A DNA stretch of 64,000 bases, from NCBI RefSeq assembly GCF_000003815.2, contig NC_049996.1:3944981-4008980 (forward strand). Direction: 5' to 3'. Under the pieces are notes generated by a model, which was not told the DNA's origin, searched no databases, and saw only the letters and a list, made by a program, of their open reading frames with translations. The translations under genes and the position numbers were made by a program. This DNA is from Branchiostoma floridae. Taxonomy: Eukaryota; Chordata; Leptocardii; Amphioxiformes; Branchiostomatidae. The first letter of the stretch is position 1, and each line of letters starts with the position of its first letter. Of the stretch, positions 24,967-35,968 are shown piece by piece.

Positions 24967-25189
24967 CCTCAACGAAAATATAACATAAGAGTTAAGAGCT
25001 GTCACTGTGTTCACTAAGTTATATTTGCACTCCATTTTGACAATATCTCGTCATATCTACAAGTTAGCCATTGAATATAAGAAATTGTTGTAAATGCTTT
25101 TGTTTTGAGAGAATATATAAAGCCCCCAGAGGTTTCTTATTTTGAATTTCTTGACATATTACCAATGTTTGGGAACGACTTACCTTGCA

Positions 25190-25310
25190 CCACTCAGGTG
25201 TAAAATGGGTACCTGACTTTGGCTGGGGAGGTAAAAGGCAGTTAAAGGAAATGATTTGGCTCCACCTTCTAATACCATGCCCTATGCCTAGACAACTCAC
25301 TGCCCTGTGG
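25190..25310 (+). repeat. SINE tail fragment
   Basis: CACTCAGGTGTAAAATGGG, TACCTGACTTTGGCTGGGGAG and TAAAGG match the tails near 12880 and 14480. Confidence 0.65.
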
Positions 25311-25329
25311 CCTTGTTAACCCTAAATCG

Positions 25330-25540
25330 GTGTACCAAAAGTGCAAAAGGGAACGAAAAGGAGCGAAAAGGAACAAAAAGAGGTGAAAAGGAAAGTACTA
25401 AAAGTGCGAAAGGGAACAAAAAGAAACGAAAAGGAGCCTAAAAGAACCTAATTGTATACTCGTGAACGAAAAGGAAAAAAAAAGGACTAAAAGGAAAGTA
25501 ACGAAAGTACTGAAAGAAACGAAAATGAATCCCCTTAAAT
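25330..25540. repeat. Purine-rich low-complexity tract
   Basis: Imperfect repeats of AAAAGGAACGAAAAGGA type. The open frame across it (from 25462) is compositional and not a gene. Confidence 0.85.
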
Positions 25541-25546
25541 ATACGC

Positions 25547-28500
25547 CTAGAAGTCAAGAAGAACTAGATACTTGTGCCCACCTTCACAATGATATTTTAC
25601 CTCCAAGTACTTCGAGGTGCCTGGGCAGGGGTCACCAAAGTTCTTGTTTGTTGCTGTCACACCGCACCTCTGCAGGCCTTGGCAACTCTTTCTTACAACA
25701 GACAGGGGACTGGAGTTTGGGCTGTCACCGGATACAAGGTGAGACAAGATCCGTAAATAACTTTATCAGGTTGGCAACTAGAGTTCCACGAACACATACC
25801 TTTGCCAAATAAACCAGGTTTGTTATGTAGAATCATCATCATGTCGTTCCGTGCCAGTACTGCAGCCAGGCCACAGCCTTCACGTTATGTAGAATGATGT
25901 CTGTAGACATAAATGTATTACTACATTTTATTTCATACACCTGGAGTTGGTTTGTAAAATTTCGCCATTAATCATGCAAATTAGATCCCAAGTTGCATAA
26001 TTAATATTAAATTGTATCAAGCATTGCTTATGCTATCAGCATACCAAAAATCATACCAATGATGATCCTTTCATCCCTTTTTGACTTATTCTCGCGATCG
26101 TCCAAAGTTTGAAAGGAAACTGACGCCTGCAGTTAAAAAAAAGCCGCCAGGGGGCCCAAACTCACAGAACTCACTCTCTGCCCCAAGGGCTATCTACCAC
26201 TTAAACATCACGACCACATCATGTCCAGAACACGAGATACATAAAAAAAAAATTGAGGTTCCGCTGAAGTACCTTTACGAGCCGCTAGGGGGCCCATTAT
26301 CGAACTTGACATTTGTTTGTCCGACCCCTACCCACCTACCAAATATCATCAGGATCCATCCCAGGCTTCTCGAGTTATGCTGTTAACACACACACAGAGA
26401 CTCATAAGCCCAAAACATAACCTTAGCCATTCTGGTAAAGGTAATTATTCATATACAGTAAACCTGCTCAAGCTACCACCTCTTCTTAGCGACCACAATT
26501 ACGACCGTTTTTTCTCGGTCCCGAAAATTTTCCCAATTGACGTAAGCATTAGGCGGCCTCTTTACAGCGACCACCTGGCCAACGCGACCGCGACCGCATA
26601 AAATCGGGACCAAATCCCTGCCCATAATGACCGCGTCATTTTCAAATCTTCAGGTGTCAGCGATTTTCAATGAAAACTAGCACGATTTTGTGCCGAATTC
26701 GCCAACTTTGAGTCGGATTTTTACGAAAATTACGATGTTCAAAATAAAGATGCACGGCAGATGCACACGCGTGTGCTTGCTCTTAGCCATTATTAAACAC
26801 AACGGAAATCAGTTAAACTTTGCACGGCATGTTGTGAGTCGATACTCTTCTAACCGACTCTTCGATCACCTGATCAAATCGACCTCTTTTGCCCGGTCCC
26901 AAGGGTGATAGTGTTGGGCGGGTTTGACCGTAACCTCATCAGGCCTAGGTAGGCAATTATTCATATAGTAAGATTCTTTAGGCACAACCAGGGAGTAGAT
27001 TTCTTCCAACGTTTCGGTGTCTGTCAGACACCATCATCAGAGTTAGAATTAATGACATCAGCACATTGCGGATGGCATTCTCGCTGCTGCAGCGACACCT
27101 ACCTGCATCGGCTATATAGCTATAAGTAGCAGTCAGAAGCAGATCCAGTCATTCTACCCGGATGATGGTGTCTTACAGAAACCGAAACTAAGGAAATAAG
27201 TACTCCCTGGTTGTGCCTAAATAAATTTACTATATGAATTGATAAACACTGATCAAACTTACTGTTTAAAAACCTAAAGGCCACACCAGTTTAATTAGTT
27301 GCTTCTCTTTTTTTTTAAAGAAAAATATTGGACCAAAAGATTGAAACAAAATACAATCGTTGTGTGTGTAACAAAAGTTAGCAACAGAAATTAACAAATT
27401 CAGTCAAACCTGTCTATAGCGGCAACTCAAGGGGCTGAAGAAATGTGGCAAGTATAGACAGGTGGCCACAATAGAGAAAAATGCTGATCAATTGACCACG
27501 GGTACCGGTATTGTGTCACAAATGATGTCAGTACCCACTAATCTTCCTCACCAAGTAACATTGACTCGGTCGTCTCAAAATTGAACTGACCCTGCCAAAG
27601 TATAATCTACCGAAAACGAATGATATTTCACCTGTCGTAGGTTTTCTCACACTTGCGGTGACAGTTCGTGTCAAAAAATCCACAGCGGCAGCGGCCATTT
27701 ATGATCCTCCGACCGTAGAAAGCATCATCGATGAAAAGGAACTTTTTGCCGTCTGCACAAGACAGCTGCAAAGTTTCCTCCTCACAGGCTGTTTCTGTAT
27801 GAGAAATGGTGTAAAAAGCCAAAATGGCATACACCCCCTTACGGCAGTAGTATGGGCCGTTGACCCAAAAGGTCAGGGACGACCAGTTCTATCCGGTTCA
27901 GTTGACACATGGCTCTGAGAAATACAGTACACACAAAAGCACTCTCTGTCTACAAGTCGTTCTTCTTGTCAACGACAAGTAGATATACGTTATTTGTTTA
28001 CAGCAATTGCAAAGTACAATTTGTCAATCCCCGCAAGAGGCGCTGTTTTGCTGTAAGTGTAGAACCGCACCATTCTAAACCCATTACTGTGTCCCTCCGA
28101 CCTAGCGCGCGGCTGCCAAAGTAAACTTCATAATCTATTTTGTTACAAACATACTTTCACCAATCTAAAAGAGAATATCTAACCGCTAAAAACACGCGTC
28201 CATGTATTCGTTAATTTTTGGCTCGTACCTCTTTTAGAGTACCCACTCGGAGTAATACATCAATGAGACCTTGAATTCGTTCCTAAAGGTGATTTTATTT
28301 AAGTACTTACTTTTGTGGATGGTTGGCCCACCCCACCCTGGGAACAGCATCCCAGGGTGGAGTGGGTCAGCATGGGTTCTCTTATTGGTGGGTGGTTTAG
28401 TTCCATGGGTGTCACAAAGGTTTGGTGGGTTGGTACTATGGTTATTCCCGAGGCTAGGTGACTTGGTACCATTGATTGAACCAAGTGTGGTTATATTGGT

Positions 28501-31500
28501 ACCATGGTTATTCCCAAGGCTAGGTGACTTGGTACCATTGATTGAACCAAGTGTGGTTATATTGGTACCATGGTTATTCCCAAGGCTAGGTGACTTGGTA
28601 CCATTGATTGAACCAAGTGTGGTTATATTGGTACCATGGTTATTCCCAAGGCTATGTGACTTGGTACCATTGATTGTACCAAGGGTGGGTGTATTGGTAC
28701 CATGGTTATCCCCAAGGCTAGGTGACTTGGTACCATTGATTGTACCAAGGGTGATTGTATTGGTACCGAGGGAGCTCCCGATGTGAACCATAGTCACTGT
28801 GGTACTAGTCAGTTCTGTTACACTGAACGTACCGCGGTTGTTGACGCCTGGCATGTGGCTTGCCTGAAAACAACAGCAAACAGAATATTGTGTTACGAAG
28901 CAGACATCCTGTTTAGATTTTTAAGTATCTTAATATATAAAACATCAAAGATCAGATTTGTTGATGTTTACCTTACCGTTTGATTTTCTTCGGTGCTGCG
29001 GTAAACCCCTATGGCGACTCCTATGATGATTGCTCCCACAAAGAAACCTAATAGTAAAGCCGCCAAAGCACACATATGCCCTGTAAAACAGCATGTTTGA
29101 AAAATTTAGTAATAACAAGTTCTGTAAATGCATTTAAGTTCGCGGAGATTTAATTTCGCGGTAGCGGCAAAATGGAATTTTCGCGGTGGTTTTAATTTCG
29201 CGGTAGCACCATGCACTGTAGTCTCTTACTGCCATGGAAAATTTTCGTGGTGGTTTTAAATTCGCGGTGAAGCGGCCGCCGCGAAAACCGCGAACATTAA
29301 GTGTAAACCACCGCGAGAGTTTCTCCATTTACAGTAATGCCTTTGAAAAAGCTGGCCAGGTAACTTTTGATTATGGTTCAAGTGAAATAACGTTACTGAA
29401 CTGGTACAAAAAAAGTCCGCCATCTTGGATATTATTGCAATAACATCATTGAATTAGCTTGATTTATGCATATTCAATTATGAAAAGCAAACTCAATTAC
29501 GTAAGAGTTTATTTATGTCAAAAACTAGCTGTAATGTACAAATGCAGTACCGAAATCAACAATTTTCGTCAAAATATCTGTTAATAACCTATTAATAACA
29601 CATAAAGAATGAAAAACTTTGTAATTAGAAACCACATTTAAGGTAAATTTAACAAATTTAGTGGCTTTAGCACAATTCGTTCGGGTGTTATGCTACATGA
29701 AAGTTGACGCAGGCCTTATAAGCCTAAGTATATTGGGCTAAATACACCGTGTGCTCGGTGGCCGTAATGTGAAGTATGGTCATGTATGAAGAACTACATA
29801 GTTTGGGTTGATGGCTAGCACATTAGCTAAAGCCCATGTAAAATATTACTTGTACCTGCAACAACCGAAAGAGTTCTAGTGTGACTCTCAGAAAGAAAAT
29901 GGAATGGAATTTATCTAGATTAAAAAAAAAATTACCGAATGAATGCTCCAACCTTATCTAACATGTCTTCAATGTCAGCATTTTGGACCTTTCTAGAGTA
30001 CAAATGTGAATAGAGTGTATGGAAATGATTCACGATTTTTATAACCCTAGACTGGGCTTTTTTGGCATTCCCTGGACTGGGGAAAATGTATTTTAAAAAC
30101 GGTTTATTGTACGATCACCAAATTTGCAAGGGGTGATATGCTCGTCGAGTTTTATGTTTCCTAAAATTTTATTCAAATCATTATGACGTAGTATGACATA
30201 ATTATGACGTGATTAATTGATATTATTGGGCTAAAATGGGGAATTCCCATAACACTTAGATATTTCACACAAAAATTTGTAAGTTTGTGTGTCTGTTGAC
30301 CCTCTCCCGAGACGAAAAGAGCCGAAGATTGTAATTTAGCTATCCGCTACATTGGATTATCAACATTAAATGTTTTAAGATACTTTTTTTCGACATACAA
30401 CGCTAAAGCCCCTTGAAAATGGATTGAAAAAGTTCACATTAAGGTTTTCAGTAAGAAAATACTAAGTAGTGATGAAATCTGAGTGAAAATCAGCTGGTTA
30501 TACTATTCAAAATGATATTGTCGGCCTATCAATTTATGACCCATTACGTCATCTCATTAGCATACTTATTGAATATCTAATTATAAATGTTCAACTAAGA
30601 TGTGTTAGATATTAAAAATATATGAAAAGAAGTTTAGTTTAGCAAGAAAATCTAAAAAATCCCGTGGTTTAAACCAAAACTAGTGATTTTTGTAAAATTT
30701 GCCTTTCAGAAACCCGTTGCCATGGCAAATTATAAACTAACTTTTTTGTAAATCGTTGCCAACAATTTTCTAGGAAAATTCATCCAGTCTGGTTGTTCTA
30801 GCACTAGCCGTTTGGGAGCTATAAGACGTCAGAGTAGGCGCGGGCACTTTTAGCCAGTCTGCCTAGTGAGTGAATATCGACAGTGGGACCGCGTGGCACA
30901 GTGGTATTGTGTTCGCCTCGTGACCGAGAGGTTGCGGGATCGAATCCGCCTGCCGTGCTGCCGGTCTTGTGCCCTTGGGAAAGGCACTTTACATGACTTT
31001 CCTCACTTTACTGAAGGGAAAATGATTCGTCCCTCGGATAGGACGTTAAATGGAGGTCCCGTCTCTGGGGAGAGCCATACCCCGGGCACGTTAAAGAACC
31101 CGCCACATGTGCGATGGTGCGGTGTGAGCGGTTCAAAACCTACAGTACCTTGGCCGCACCTGGGACAATTACTGTCGTATTGAGGTCACCTAAGTGGCGC
31201 CGAATAGCAGCTCGCTCCAGACACTTGCGACAGTCATATTGAGGTCACCTGAGTGGCGCCGAATGGCAGCTCGCTCCAGACCCTTGCGATTTAGCCCCGC
31301 CTATTGTAAGCTCCTCGCAATTCAGCCCCTTGCTGCAAAGAGTGAGTAGTCGGCCCACCCAATAACCAATAACAATATTGCATGAGAGAGGAATAAATAG
31401 ATTGCTAGATGTAGGAAATGTAATAATTTCATAAACATCACAGAATTTAACGTCAGCCGTCTTACCGCGTGCAATTTTTACGTCGGGTTTTCGAAGCTTG

Positions 31501-32321
31501 TGTACATCGGAGTTTTGTCTGGAGTCTTCTGAAGCCTGTTGTTGAACGCCTGCTCCGTACATTGGATTTGGATAAAGTCTATTAATGTTTGGAGAATCGC
31601 AAAGCTTTTGTAAACCAGAGTCATCGTTCCTTTCATTCATTAAATATGTAGACTGATTTTCGTGGGGGTTCTGTGCAGTAGATTCACAGCTAGTTGTACC
31701 AGCTGTGTATGTCACATTTTCACACATCTCTGTAACCGCGTATGGTTCAATGTCGATATCTTCGGAGATATCAACATGCCATGTTTTACCATTAGCACCA
31801 CCTTCTGTATTGGCAGGCTGGGATCTGTTAGAATTTATATTAATGTCGGAATCCATTGTTACTGTACTGCCTGAGTGCTCGACTTTGGGTTCTTTTTCAA
31901 TGTCCTCAATAGCATTATCCTCTCCACCATGTTCAGCAGAAGCAGTGTACATGGCAGACTCTTCTGCGCTGTTCTCATCAGAAACAAAATAAACATCCCC
32001 GACTCCTACCAAGTGGATGTCATTATTTTCTGCAGTATGATGATGGTCAACTGTGGTATCGAGCTGACGTGTGCAACTGCCCATGCGTACAGGTTCATTG
32101 TCAACTACATACTGGGACTCTTCCTCCAACACGTCATGTCCTTCGACACTGTGAGTGCCTTGACCGTATATTGATATTACTCCAGGATCTAAAGTGTTTT
32201 CTGCGCACAGGACATTAGATTCTGGATTTTCTCCATTGTGTGATGTCCTTTTTAGCTCGTCTTGGTCTTCATGATTTGGACAATACAAATGATTGTTTTC
32301 TCGTGTGATTTCCTGGCTCAT
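25547..32321 (-). CDS. Lectin gene A: predicted type II membrane protein with VNTR stalk and SUEL-type lectin domain
   Basis: Five exons join with matching phases: 32321-31466, 29080-28977, 28863-28311, 27794-27632, 25709-25582 (or to a stop at 25547, giving 612 residues). There is no N-terminal signal peptide. About 285 residues of acidic, tyrosine-rich tail precede one hydrophobic span (about residues 289-311), then a Thr/Asn/Gly-rich stalk of 22-residue repeats with about nine N-glycosylation sequons, then a galactose/rhamnose-binding (SUEL) domain with the AFYGR and FGDPC motifs. The layout predicts a cytoplasmic N-terminus and an extracellular C-terminal lectin, so a role in glycan recognition with inward signalling is inferred. 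The last exon may instead splice to the phase-1 WSC-like exon at 24854-24552. The start has a good context (CACAATGA), and a TTTTTTACAG acceptor just upstream suggests a 5' UTR exon. Confidence 0.75.
25582..25709 (-). CDS. Lectin A exon 5: SUEL domain, C-terminal half
   Basis: The acceptor CCAAACTCCAG at 25710-25711 and donor GAAG|GTGGGC at 25580-25581 give 128 bp entering in phase 2 and leaving in phase 1. It encodes SVVRKSCQGLQRC, then FGDPCPGTSKYLEVKYHC, the diagnostic end of the SUEL fold. Reading through the donor reaches a stop after EGGHKYLVLLDF, which is an equally possible C-terminus. Confidence 0.8.
25830..26952. other. Lectin A intron 4: repeat fragments
   Basis: Holds fragments of common repeats (a GAGCCGCTAGGGGGCCC segment near 26280 followed by CATCAGGATCCATCCCAGGC; a GCGACCACCTGG type segment near 26570). 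No exon is recognised. Confidence 0.4.
26953..27245. repeat. Inverted-repeat element with ~85-bp arms
   Basis: The left arm (TTCATATAGTAA, then TTTAGGCACAACCAGGGAGT, CGTTTCGGTGTCTG and GACACCATCATC) pairs with the reverse complement of the right arm at 27160-27245 over about 85 bp. The ACCATCATC / GAAACG module is typical of Penelope-like and related tails. It sits in intron 4 of lectin A. Confidence 0.7.
27380..27610. repeat. Dispersed repeat fragment
   Basis: AAACCTGTCTATAGCGGC and GTATAGACAGGTGGCCAC are partial inverted repeats of a widespread invertebrate MITE type. It lies just downstream of lectin A exon 4. Confidence 0.4.
27632..27794 (-). CDS. Lectin A exon 4: SUEL domain, N-terminal half
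   Basis: The acceptor TTCTCATACAG at 27795-27796 and donor GACAG|GTGAAA at 27630-27631 give 163 bp, phase 1 in and phase 2 out. It encodes ACEEETLQLSCADGK, then the hallmark DDAFYGRR, and several Cys residues (CRCGFFDTNC). The order Cys-Glu...Leu-Ser-Cys...Ala-Phe-Tyr-Gly-Arg is that of the galactose-binding lectin family. Confidence 0.85.
28311..28863 (-). CDS. Lectin A exon 3: glycosylated repeat stalk (66-bp VNTR)
   Basis: The acceptor TGTTGTTTTCAG at 28864-28865 and donor AAAA|GTAAGT at 28309-28310 give 553 bp (phase 0 in, phase 1 out). The centre is about five tandem 66-bp units encoding two related 11-residue halves of the type LGSINGTKSPS and LGNNHGTNITT. There are about nine NxS/T sequons (INGT five times, NIT three times, NHS once). 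The last part (KPPTNKRTHADPLHPG) is proline-rich and leads to the lectin domain. The clean reverse-strand frame here is a by-product of the repeat. Three central units are almost identical, so recent expansion is likely. Confidence 0.8.
28977..29080 (-). CDS. Lectin A exon 2: transmembrane segment
   Basis: The acceptor TGCTGTTTTACAG and donor ACG|GTAAGG bound 104 bp (phase 1 in, phase 0 out). It encodes HMCALAALLLGFFVGAIIIG plus VAIGVY and then the polar RSTEENQT. The single hydrophobic stretch after a long hydrophilic N-terminus is why a type II topology is predicted. Confidence 0.85.
29112..29335. repeat. TTCGCGG-rich palindromic MITE
   Basis: The left end CTGTAAATGCATTTAAGTTC and right end CCATTTACAGTA are inverted, and several TTTCGCGGTGGTTTTAA / CGCGAAAACCGCGAA blocks face each other. 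It lies in lectin A intron 1, 32 bp from the transmembrane exon. Confidence 0.75.
29340..29740. repeat. Diverged piggyBac-like MITE fragment
   Basis: GTCCGCCATCTTGGAT, GCTTGATTTATGCATATT, TTTAGTGGCTTTAGCACAAT, TCGTTCGGGTGTTAT and AAAGTTGACGC follow the order of the 3394-4286 element. The termini are lost. Confidence 0.6.
30042..30865. mobile_element. piggyBac-like MITE, decayed copy
   Basis: It starts ACCCTAGACTGGGCTTTTTT and ends GGGCACTTTTAGCCAGTCTG, and its interior is collinear with 3394-4286 (ATTATGACGTA, AGAAACCCGTTGCCATGGC, TTGCCAACAAT). The TTAA flanks are no longer intact. It is in the same orientation as that element. Confidence 0.75.
30885..31378 (+). repeat. Long tRNA-derived SINE (copy 1)
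   Basis: The tRNA-like head has a B box (GGGATCGAATCC). The body carries GGACGTTAAATGGAGGTCCC and GGGCACGTTAAAGAACCC, then a duplicated ~58-bp block (TTGAGGTCACCTGAGTGGCG) and an AATAACAAT tail. It is collinear with 40193-40740. The conserved central block is similar to what I remember of the widespread MetaSINE type, but that is from memory only. It lies in lectin A intron 1. Confidence 0.8.
31466..32321 (-). CDS. Lectin A exon 1: acidic, tyrosine-rich cytoplasmic region
   Basis: 856 bp from the ATG to the donor CGCG|GTAAGA at 31464-31465 (phase 1 out). The ~285 residues are acidic (runs such as DISEDIDIEPYAV) and have no signal peptide. Tyrosine sites include SIYGQ, SQYVV, DVYFV, AMYTA, EPYAV, VTYTA, STYLM, RLYPN and NPMYG. 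LYPN fits the YxN pattern bound by Grb2-type SH2 domains; none is a textbook ITAM. Lectin B conserves QYVV, VYFV, MY(T/C)A, PYAV, TYTA and MY(G/V)A. Confidence 0.75.
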
Positions 32322-32435
32322 TGTGGCTGTAAAAAACAGAATGGAATGTTAATGCTATTTGTTGAAAATTCCTGAGGGGTGAAAAAACCTCCTACATTTT
32401 GAAGAAACACAGCATCAAAAAATAACAATTAAAAA

Positions 32436-32850
32436 ATGAAACACACGCACAACACACATACACACACACACACACTCACACACACACACACACACACACG
32501 CACACACACATATGCACACACAAACACGCGCACACACACACAAACACGCACACACACATATACACACACAAACACACACACACACACACACACAAACACG
32601 CACACAAACACGCACACACACATATACACACACAAACACGCACACACACACAAACACGCACGCACACATATGCACACACAAACACACACACATACAAACA
32701 CGCGCACACACACACACATATACACACACACAAACTCACACACACACAAACACGCACACAAACACACACAAACACGCACACATACATACACACACAAACA
32801 CACACAAACACACAAACACACACACACACACAGACACAAACCTCCATTTA
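32436..32850. repeat. Long (CA)n-type microsatellite with interruptions
   Basis: About 415 bp of CA repeats punctuated by AAACACGC and ATATACACAC variants, starting 115 bp upstream of the lectin A start codon. All six frames are open here because of composition, and none is a gene. Confidence 0.95.
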
Positions 32851-33577
32851 TACTCATGAAGGTAACAACTGATAAAATTAAATGTCCAAGTATTTACGAC
32901 GATCATAACTACGAAGGACCTAACAGCAGATGTATCATCCTTGCACAATGTAAAATTGTTAAATTGCTAATTGTTAAATCATGATAGTAAATATTTGCTT
33001 TTAAAAAAAAAGCTGACAATGCAGCCTGAAATAACTGTTAGAATTAAAAGGTGGGAGAAAGTAGTTCACGACTGGAAGTGCACAATGTGGTCCGTGGGGA
33101 TAGCTGATAGAAAAAGACGGCACATATAGCGAAAACATCACGATGTTCCCCATCGACCCGTCTGCTTGGAGAGTAGGGCCCCCCTTCACCTGCTATGGCA
33201 ACGTCAGAATTTTTCCTTCCTTCTCTTTTGCTGCAAGACAATTTCGAGCCATAGTAAGGTCCTAGGTATCCCAGCAGTCGAAATAAACATTACAACTTCT
33301 TGGCTGACGTTTAGATTGTTTTGAAATTTGAAAGCTGCTGTTACAGCCTTGATCTGGCTGTTGGAATCGGGCAATGCTTGATGGGAGAAAAAGCGCCCTC
33401 AATCGTTCCATTGCTTCTCCGCAGTATGACCACCATGAGATGTCCCACACATGCATGCCGGACGTGTCATATGCATGCATGCATGCAGCCTATCTAATAG
33501 CCACGTATAGCAACGCGCCTTCGGCAACGTTGCAAAAAAAAAAAAAACTGATCGTACTGTACGTAATTCGAGACAGA
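32851..33577. other. Upstream region of lectin A, no exon recognised
   Basis: Probably contains the promoter and the 5' UTR exon, but I cannot place them. A short ATGCATGCATGCATGC palindrome is near 33470 and an A homopolymer near 33533. Confidence 0.4.
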
Positions 33578-34389
33578 CTAATAAGCCTATTTGCATTTAC
33601 CAGTACGCATGCGCGGAATTCCCTTAGCAACGAAAAAAGTGAGATAAATTAGTCGTGTTCGACAGGGCAGCGTGTGTTTTAAACTTGTCGAGATTTTTGG
33701 GATCTACACAGCGTTAACGGCAGCGACCTGCCTGGATCTGACGTTCCAACGATGTCTTGAACCTTGTGTGTCTGAAACACCGTGTTCTCTTTCGCTTCAG
33801 AGGAATTTACGGTACGTTTTTTGACGGTATCCAAGCAAGGGTTACCATAGTTCAAGTGATAACGCATGCACCCCTCCCCATGCACGTCATGCCTTTCATC
33901 TTTGCCGCCTACTTCTAGAATTTCTGTCCATTCTCACTACAACCAGGTTATTGTATGTAAAGGTTACCAGTGTGACATGATTAGGAACATGATTTTAACC
34001 CACGTATGTACGTATGTTATAGACCATGAAAATGTTAGCTAAACTGCACGACCTTGTGTCTTGACGATGAAAGCCGATATGGTCATTTTGGCTCGTGTTC
34101 GGACATGACCCCGCTTGCACTGACTGAGGAGCTTTCAACACTTCTATTAGAAATATTAAAAAAAATTTTAAGAACGAACAATAAGCACACTGATAATCAC
34201 AGTAAATGGCTTTGATGTTCGTATTAGGATAAAACTGGTGCTTTAGGTAGAAAAATTGTACTTGTGCAAGCCAGGTCGCTGCAATATGCAAACGTGGCGT
34301 TGGGGATGGGGTGCATGTAGAGTGTGCAGTGAAGTGTATTGCGCTTTGAAGCTATATTTTGATATTCGCTTTAATGTTTCTTCCTTTCT

Positions 34390-35367
34390 TTTTTAAAGTG
34401 CCGGAGGTCAACATGAGGCTTTGTGCAGTGGTCGGATGCAGTAATGGAACGTATCAACTTAAAAAATGGCAGCCAGGGACATGCCCTAAACATGAAACAA
34501 GAAATGGATTTGGATGTTGCAACTGTCCCCAACCTTTCCAGCTCTACCCATTTCCCACTGACATGAAAGACCCTGATGGTCGGAGAAGGTGGAATAAAAC
34601 GCCCAAAAAGCGTAGCTCAGCAAGAAAGCTACACTTGCGAGACGAGTTCCTCCTCACATTGATGCGATTGCGTCTCGGTTTGACTATCAGCTTTCTGGCT
34701 ATGATTTTTGGACTTGTCCCTAGTTCTTGCTCACAGATTGTCAACACTTGGGTTTGCTTCCTATCTGTCAAGCTACAACCACTGATAGTATGGCCAAGTA
34801 GAGCTGCAATTTCCAAGACCTTGCCACCACAGTTCAAAAACAATGTAGTAGAATAAGATGCATAATTGACTGTACAGAAATATTTATTGAGAGGCCTAGA
34901 TCTTTGGACTTGCAAGCCTCCACATGGTCTGACTTTAAAAAACACAATACTTTAGGCTTCTTGTAGGGATCACACCAAACGGACACATCTCCTTTGTTTC
35001 AAAGACCTATGGCGGAAGAGCCTCTGATGTGTTCATCACCCTGGACTGTGGCTTCTTAGATTTGGTTGAGCCAAATGACGTCATAATAGCAGATAGGGGA
35101 TTTCCAATTCAGGAGGACCTGATGCTGCTGAACACAGCACTATAAATACCACCAGCAGCACAGGGGAGGCGACAAATGACAAGAGACAAAGTAAAGAAAA
35201 CACAAACTGTTGCAAACTTGAGGATCCACGTAGAGCTTGCTATCAATCGGCTGAAGGACTTCAAAATCCTGGAGGGTACATTCCCCATAACACTCATGTC
35301 ATCAGTAGATGACATTATCATGGTCTGTGCTGCACTGGTCAACCTACAACCAGACTTGGTCAAATAA
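34390..35367 (+). pseudogene. Harbinger/DDE_4-type transposase, frameshifted
   Basis: Order of pieces: a THAP-like Cys/His-rich start (MRLCAVVGCSNG..CPKHE..CCNCPQPFQLYPFP); a helix-turn-helix region (DEFLLTLMRLRLGLTISFLA to LIVWPSRAAI); then the DDE core in other frames (CIIDCTEIFIERP, SFVSKTYGGRASD, ADRGFPIQEDL, RIHVELAINRLKDFKILEGT). The acidic residues are in IIDCTE, ADRG and HVE. Damage seen: a frameshift near 34853, another near 34970, and an in-frame TAA near 35141 before IPPAAQG. Such transposases cut and rejoin DNA as dimers; this copy should be inactive. The last segment, 35176-35367, is intact. Confidence 0.8.
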
Positions 35368-35735
35368 ACAGTTGGCATATTAGCCATTCAAGTTGGCAGA
35401 GATAAACTGTATTGAATTGCTGGCAGCTGAGTGCCAGTGATTTTTTTAATGATCCTTTTGTGATTATGTTGTGATAGCAGGAAACTGTGAAATGATAATG
35501 ACAATGTAATAAAGATGTAATACAAGTGGATCCTTTCTGGAACATGTCCTCAAATGTATTCTCAAACATTTTCCATACATTAAGTTGTGAGTTCTGTACA
35601 TTGATACTGCTATACTGGTGGTAATGTAGGTATTAACAGATTTTCTGGAATAAAATCAACGTGATCTTACTTTTGCCTTTGTTCATGACGTGGCTTGTGT
35701 AATGGGAAATCATTTATCAAGCAGACATAATGGGA

Positions 35736-35968
35736 TTAAAAGTAATAAACTAGCAGTAGCAGCACCAAAAGTGCGGCTGACTGTGCCCTGCCCTCAGCGA
35801 TTTTAGTAGGCTTTGCCGACACGCTTTGTTGCGCAGCATTCCATACGAGTGATATCAGATTCTCCTTCTTTTCGGAAAGTCTCAAGCCTCTGACTCGCAA
35901 GGAATACTTTAGGGACTCACACGTCCAGTGTTTTAGCTCTTCGTGTGAATAAACGTCCACCTCCTCAT
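35736..35968 (-). CDS. SAP-like small ORF, possible transposon companion protein
   Basis: From the ATG at 35968 the frame reads DEEVDVYSHEELKHWTCESL, then KYSLRVRGLRLSEKKENLIS, matching the SAP pattern (amphipathic helix, RGL, SxKKxxL). SAP motifs bind AT-rich DNA. It lies inside the Harbinger-like termini, opposite in strand to the transposase, like the second ORF of such elements. The hydrophobic C-terminal stretch before the stop at 35736 may be non-coding. A host exon is possible. Confidence 0.45.

Noticed and set aside
25462..25812. 116-codon plus frame over the lectin exon
   Set aside because: Begins in the purine-rich tract and is antisense to the SUEL exon, whose minus frame has the FGDPC motif.
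28271..28786. 171-codon plus-strand frame
   Set aside because: Antisense shadow of the 66-bp VNTR of lectin A; it has no splice or domain support, whereas the minus frame joins flanking exons in phase.
32415..32984. Several long frames of Thr-His or Cys-Val repeats on both strands
   Set aside because: They are translations of the CA microsatellite and are open in all frames.
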